In this document: in pieces, positions 62,609-64,000 of the stretch
Position numbering within the stretch: the first letter of the stretch is position 1
How the letters are laid out: each line of letters begins with the position of its first letter
NCBI GenBank assembly: GCA_021822385.1
Contig: JAKARC010000008.1
Coordinates: 1-64,000, forward strand
Direction of reading: 5' to 3'
DNA from: Pseudomonadota bacterium
GTDB taxonomy: Bacteria > Pseudomonadota > Gammaproteobacteria > Steroidobacterales > Steroidobacteraceae
DNA length: 64,000 bases
The notes under the pieces: generated by a model
The model's input: only the letters and a program-made list of their open reading frames with translations
Database searches by the model: none
Told to the model about the DNA's origin: nothing
Made by a program: the position numbers and the translations under genes

Positions 62609-64000
62609 ATGGATGCCACCGACCGCAAACGGGCCGCCGGGCCCAAGCTGCGTTCGCGCGCGTGGTTCGACGATCCGCGCGATCCGGGCATGACAGCGCT
62701 GCATCTGGAGCGTTATCTCAACTACGGTCTGACGCTGGCAGAACTGCAGGGCGGCAAGCCGATCATCGGCATCGCCCAGACCGGATCGGACCTCTCGCCC
62801 TGCAACCGCCATCATGTCGTGCTCGCCGAGCGGGTGGCCGCCGGAATCCGTGCCGCCGGCGGCGTGCCGATCGAGTTCCCGGTTCACCCCATTCAGGAGA
62901 CCAGCCGCCGCCCGACCGCCGCGCTCGATCGCAACCTTGCCTATCTCGGTCTGGTGGAAGTGCTGCACGGCTATCCGCTCGATGGCGTAGTTCTCACCAT
63001 CGGCTGCGACAAGACGACCCCGGCCTGTCTCATGGCCGCCGCGACGGTCGACATTCCGGCGATCGCCCTGTCGGTCGGCCCGATGTTGAACGGCTGGTTC
63101 AACGGCGAGCGGGTCGGCTCGGGCACCGTCGTGTGGCGGGCACGGCAGCTGCTCGCGGCCGGGCAGATCGATTATGCAGGTTTCATGGAGCGTGTGGCCG
63201 CGTCCACCCCCTCGAGCGGTTATTGCAACACCATGGGCACCGCCAGCACCATGAACTCGCTCGCCGAAGCGCTCGGCATGCAATTGCCCGGCGCCGGCAA
63301 CATTCCCGCGCCCTATCGTGAACGCGGCCAGATGGCTTACGAGACGGGGGTGCGTATCGTCGAGATGGTGCGCGAGGACCTGCGCCCCTCGGCGATCATG
63401 ACCCGCGATGCGTTCCTGAACGCGATCGTGGTCAGTTCGGCCATCGGCGGCTCGACCAATGCGCCGATCCACATCGAGGCCATTGCCCGCCACATGGGCG
63501 TTGAGCTCACGCTCGATGACTGGCAGACCCACGGCTATGCGGTACCGCTGCTGGTGAACCTGCAGCCCGCCGGGGAATATCTCGCCGAGGACTTTCATCG
63601 CGCCGGCGGGGTACCCGCCGTCGTCAACCAGCTCATGCGCGCCGGCCTGATCCGCGAGCAGGCGCTGACCGCGAATGGACGCAGCCTCGGGGAAAATTGT
63701 CGCGACCGGCCGATCCACGACGAGCGGGTCATTCATCCGATCGAGCGTCCGCTCAAGACTCACGCGGGGTTCCTGGTCCTGCGTGGCAACCTGTTCGATT
63801 CGGCGATCATGAAGACCAGCGTGATCTCCGCGGAATTCCGCAGCCGCCACCTCAGCAATCCGCAGGATCCGGAGGCATTCGAGGGGCCGGTCGCCGTGTT
63901 CGACGGCCCGGAGGATTATCATGCGCGCATCGACGATCCGGCCCTCGGCATCGATGCGCACACGTTGCTGGTGATGCGCGGCGCGGGACCCATTGGATAT
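62609..64000 (+). CDS. Sugar-acid dehydratase of the IlvD/Edd family, xylonate dehydratase-like (3' end outside window)
   Basis: 464 codons are visible, starting at the ATG at 62609, 6 bases after AGGAG (an ATG at 62603 directly abuts the Shine-Dalgarno and is less likely). The frame is open to the last base. Fe-S ligand motifs are [29 protein letters not shown] and [20 protein letters not shown]. The N-terminal [20 protein letters not shown] and [20 protein letters not shown] resemble D-xylonate and L-arabonate dehydratases (Caulobacter XylD type) more than IlvD. It would give 2-keto-3-deoxy acids in a non-phosphorylative pentose pathway. Long antisense open frames across it are shadows. Confidence 0.86.
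   Translation, partial: MDATDRKRAAGPKLRSRAWFDDPRDPGMTALHLERYLNYGLTLAELQGGKPIIGIAQTGSDLSPCNRHHVVLAERVAAGIRAAGGVPIEFPVHPIQETSRRPTAALDRNLAYLGLVEVLHGYPLDGVVLTIGCDKTTPACLMAAATVDIPAIALSVGPMLNGWFNGERVGSGTVVWRARQLLAAGQIDYAGFMERVAASTPSSGYCNTMGTASTMNSLAEALGMQLPGAGNIPAPYRERGQMAYETGVRIVEMVREDLRPSAIMTRDAFLNAIVVSSAIGGSTNAPIHIEAIARHMGVELTLDDWQTHGYAVPLLVNLQPAGEYLAEDFHRAGGVPAVVNQLMRAGLIREQALTANGRSLGENCRDRPIHDERVIHPIERPLKTHAGFLVLRGNLFDSAIMKTSVISAEFRSRHLSNPQDPEAFEGPVAVFDGPEDYHARIDDPALGIDAHTLLVMRGAGPIGY

Noticed and set aside
62573-63961. 462-codon minus-strand frame across the dehydratase
   Set aside because: The plus strand encodes the IlvD/Edd Fe-S motifs; the antisense translation shows no domain.

Overview
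This 64 kb window is GC-rich and densely coding. It reads as a chromosomal segment of a gammaproteobacterium, probably near the Xanthomonadales/Nevskiales or an acidophilic relative. Supporting signs are a short Xanthomonas-sized OpgH, the SRP RNA-dnaX-ybaB-recR order, dapA next to gcvR-bcp, a suf operon led by an Rrf2-type regulator, Mla lipid transport genes and oligoribonuclease. The taxonomic placement is inference. No phage, CRISPR array, rRNA or plasmid gene was seen.

Layout. 1-3.9 kb: osmoregulated periplasmic glucan genes (opgG 3' end, opgH, opgD). 4-6.3 kb: ergothioneine genes egtB-egtD. 6.5-10.4 kb: a GFA-like protein, a DUF938 methyltransferase and a tightly overlapped minus-strand operon (oxidoreductase, N-carbamoylputrescine amidase, ATP-grasp ligase). 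10.4-20.1 kb: housekeeping block (prc protease, coiled-coil protein, DUF1249 protein, orn, rsgA, recR, ybaB, dnaX, SRP RNA, a MerR regulator, a UPF0016 cation transporter). 20.3-31.2 kb: DUF748 envelope protein, GH115 alpha-glucuronidase, panE, a SWIM-SNF2 helicase and its overlapping partner. 31.2-33.6 kb: cobalamin riboswitch and a BtuB-type receptor.

33.7-39.7 kb is the most interesting part. HiPIP and a short-chain dehydrogenase sit divergently from petA - dihaem cytochrome c - petB - petC - small membrane protein. The gene set recalls the pet operons of Acidithiobacillus ferrooxidans (petABC, sdrA, cycA, hip). Several normally invariant motifs are altered: the cytochrome b Qo motif is PLWF instead of PEWY, the Rieske loop is CTHMQC instead of CTHLGC, and the dehydrogenase catalytic Tyr is Phe. 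After an amino acid permease, 41.2-43.2 kb is a decayed mobile zone beside tRNA-Ser(GGA), with an IS256-type remnant, a possible IS200-type remnant and a vapBC toxin-antitoxin pair carrying separate lesions.

43.5-64 kb: a short BamC-like lipoprotein, dapA, gcvR, bcp, a PIN-PhoH ATPase, mlaA facing fba-mlaFEDCB, an intact suf operon (regulator, sufBCDSUT, Rieske ferredoxin) with an IscR-like operator, an amidase, two small unknown genes, and the 5' part of a xylonate-type sugar-acid dehydratase that runs off the window.
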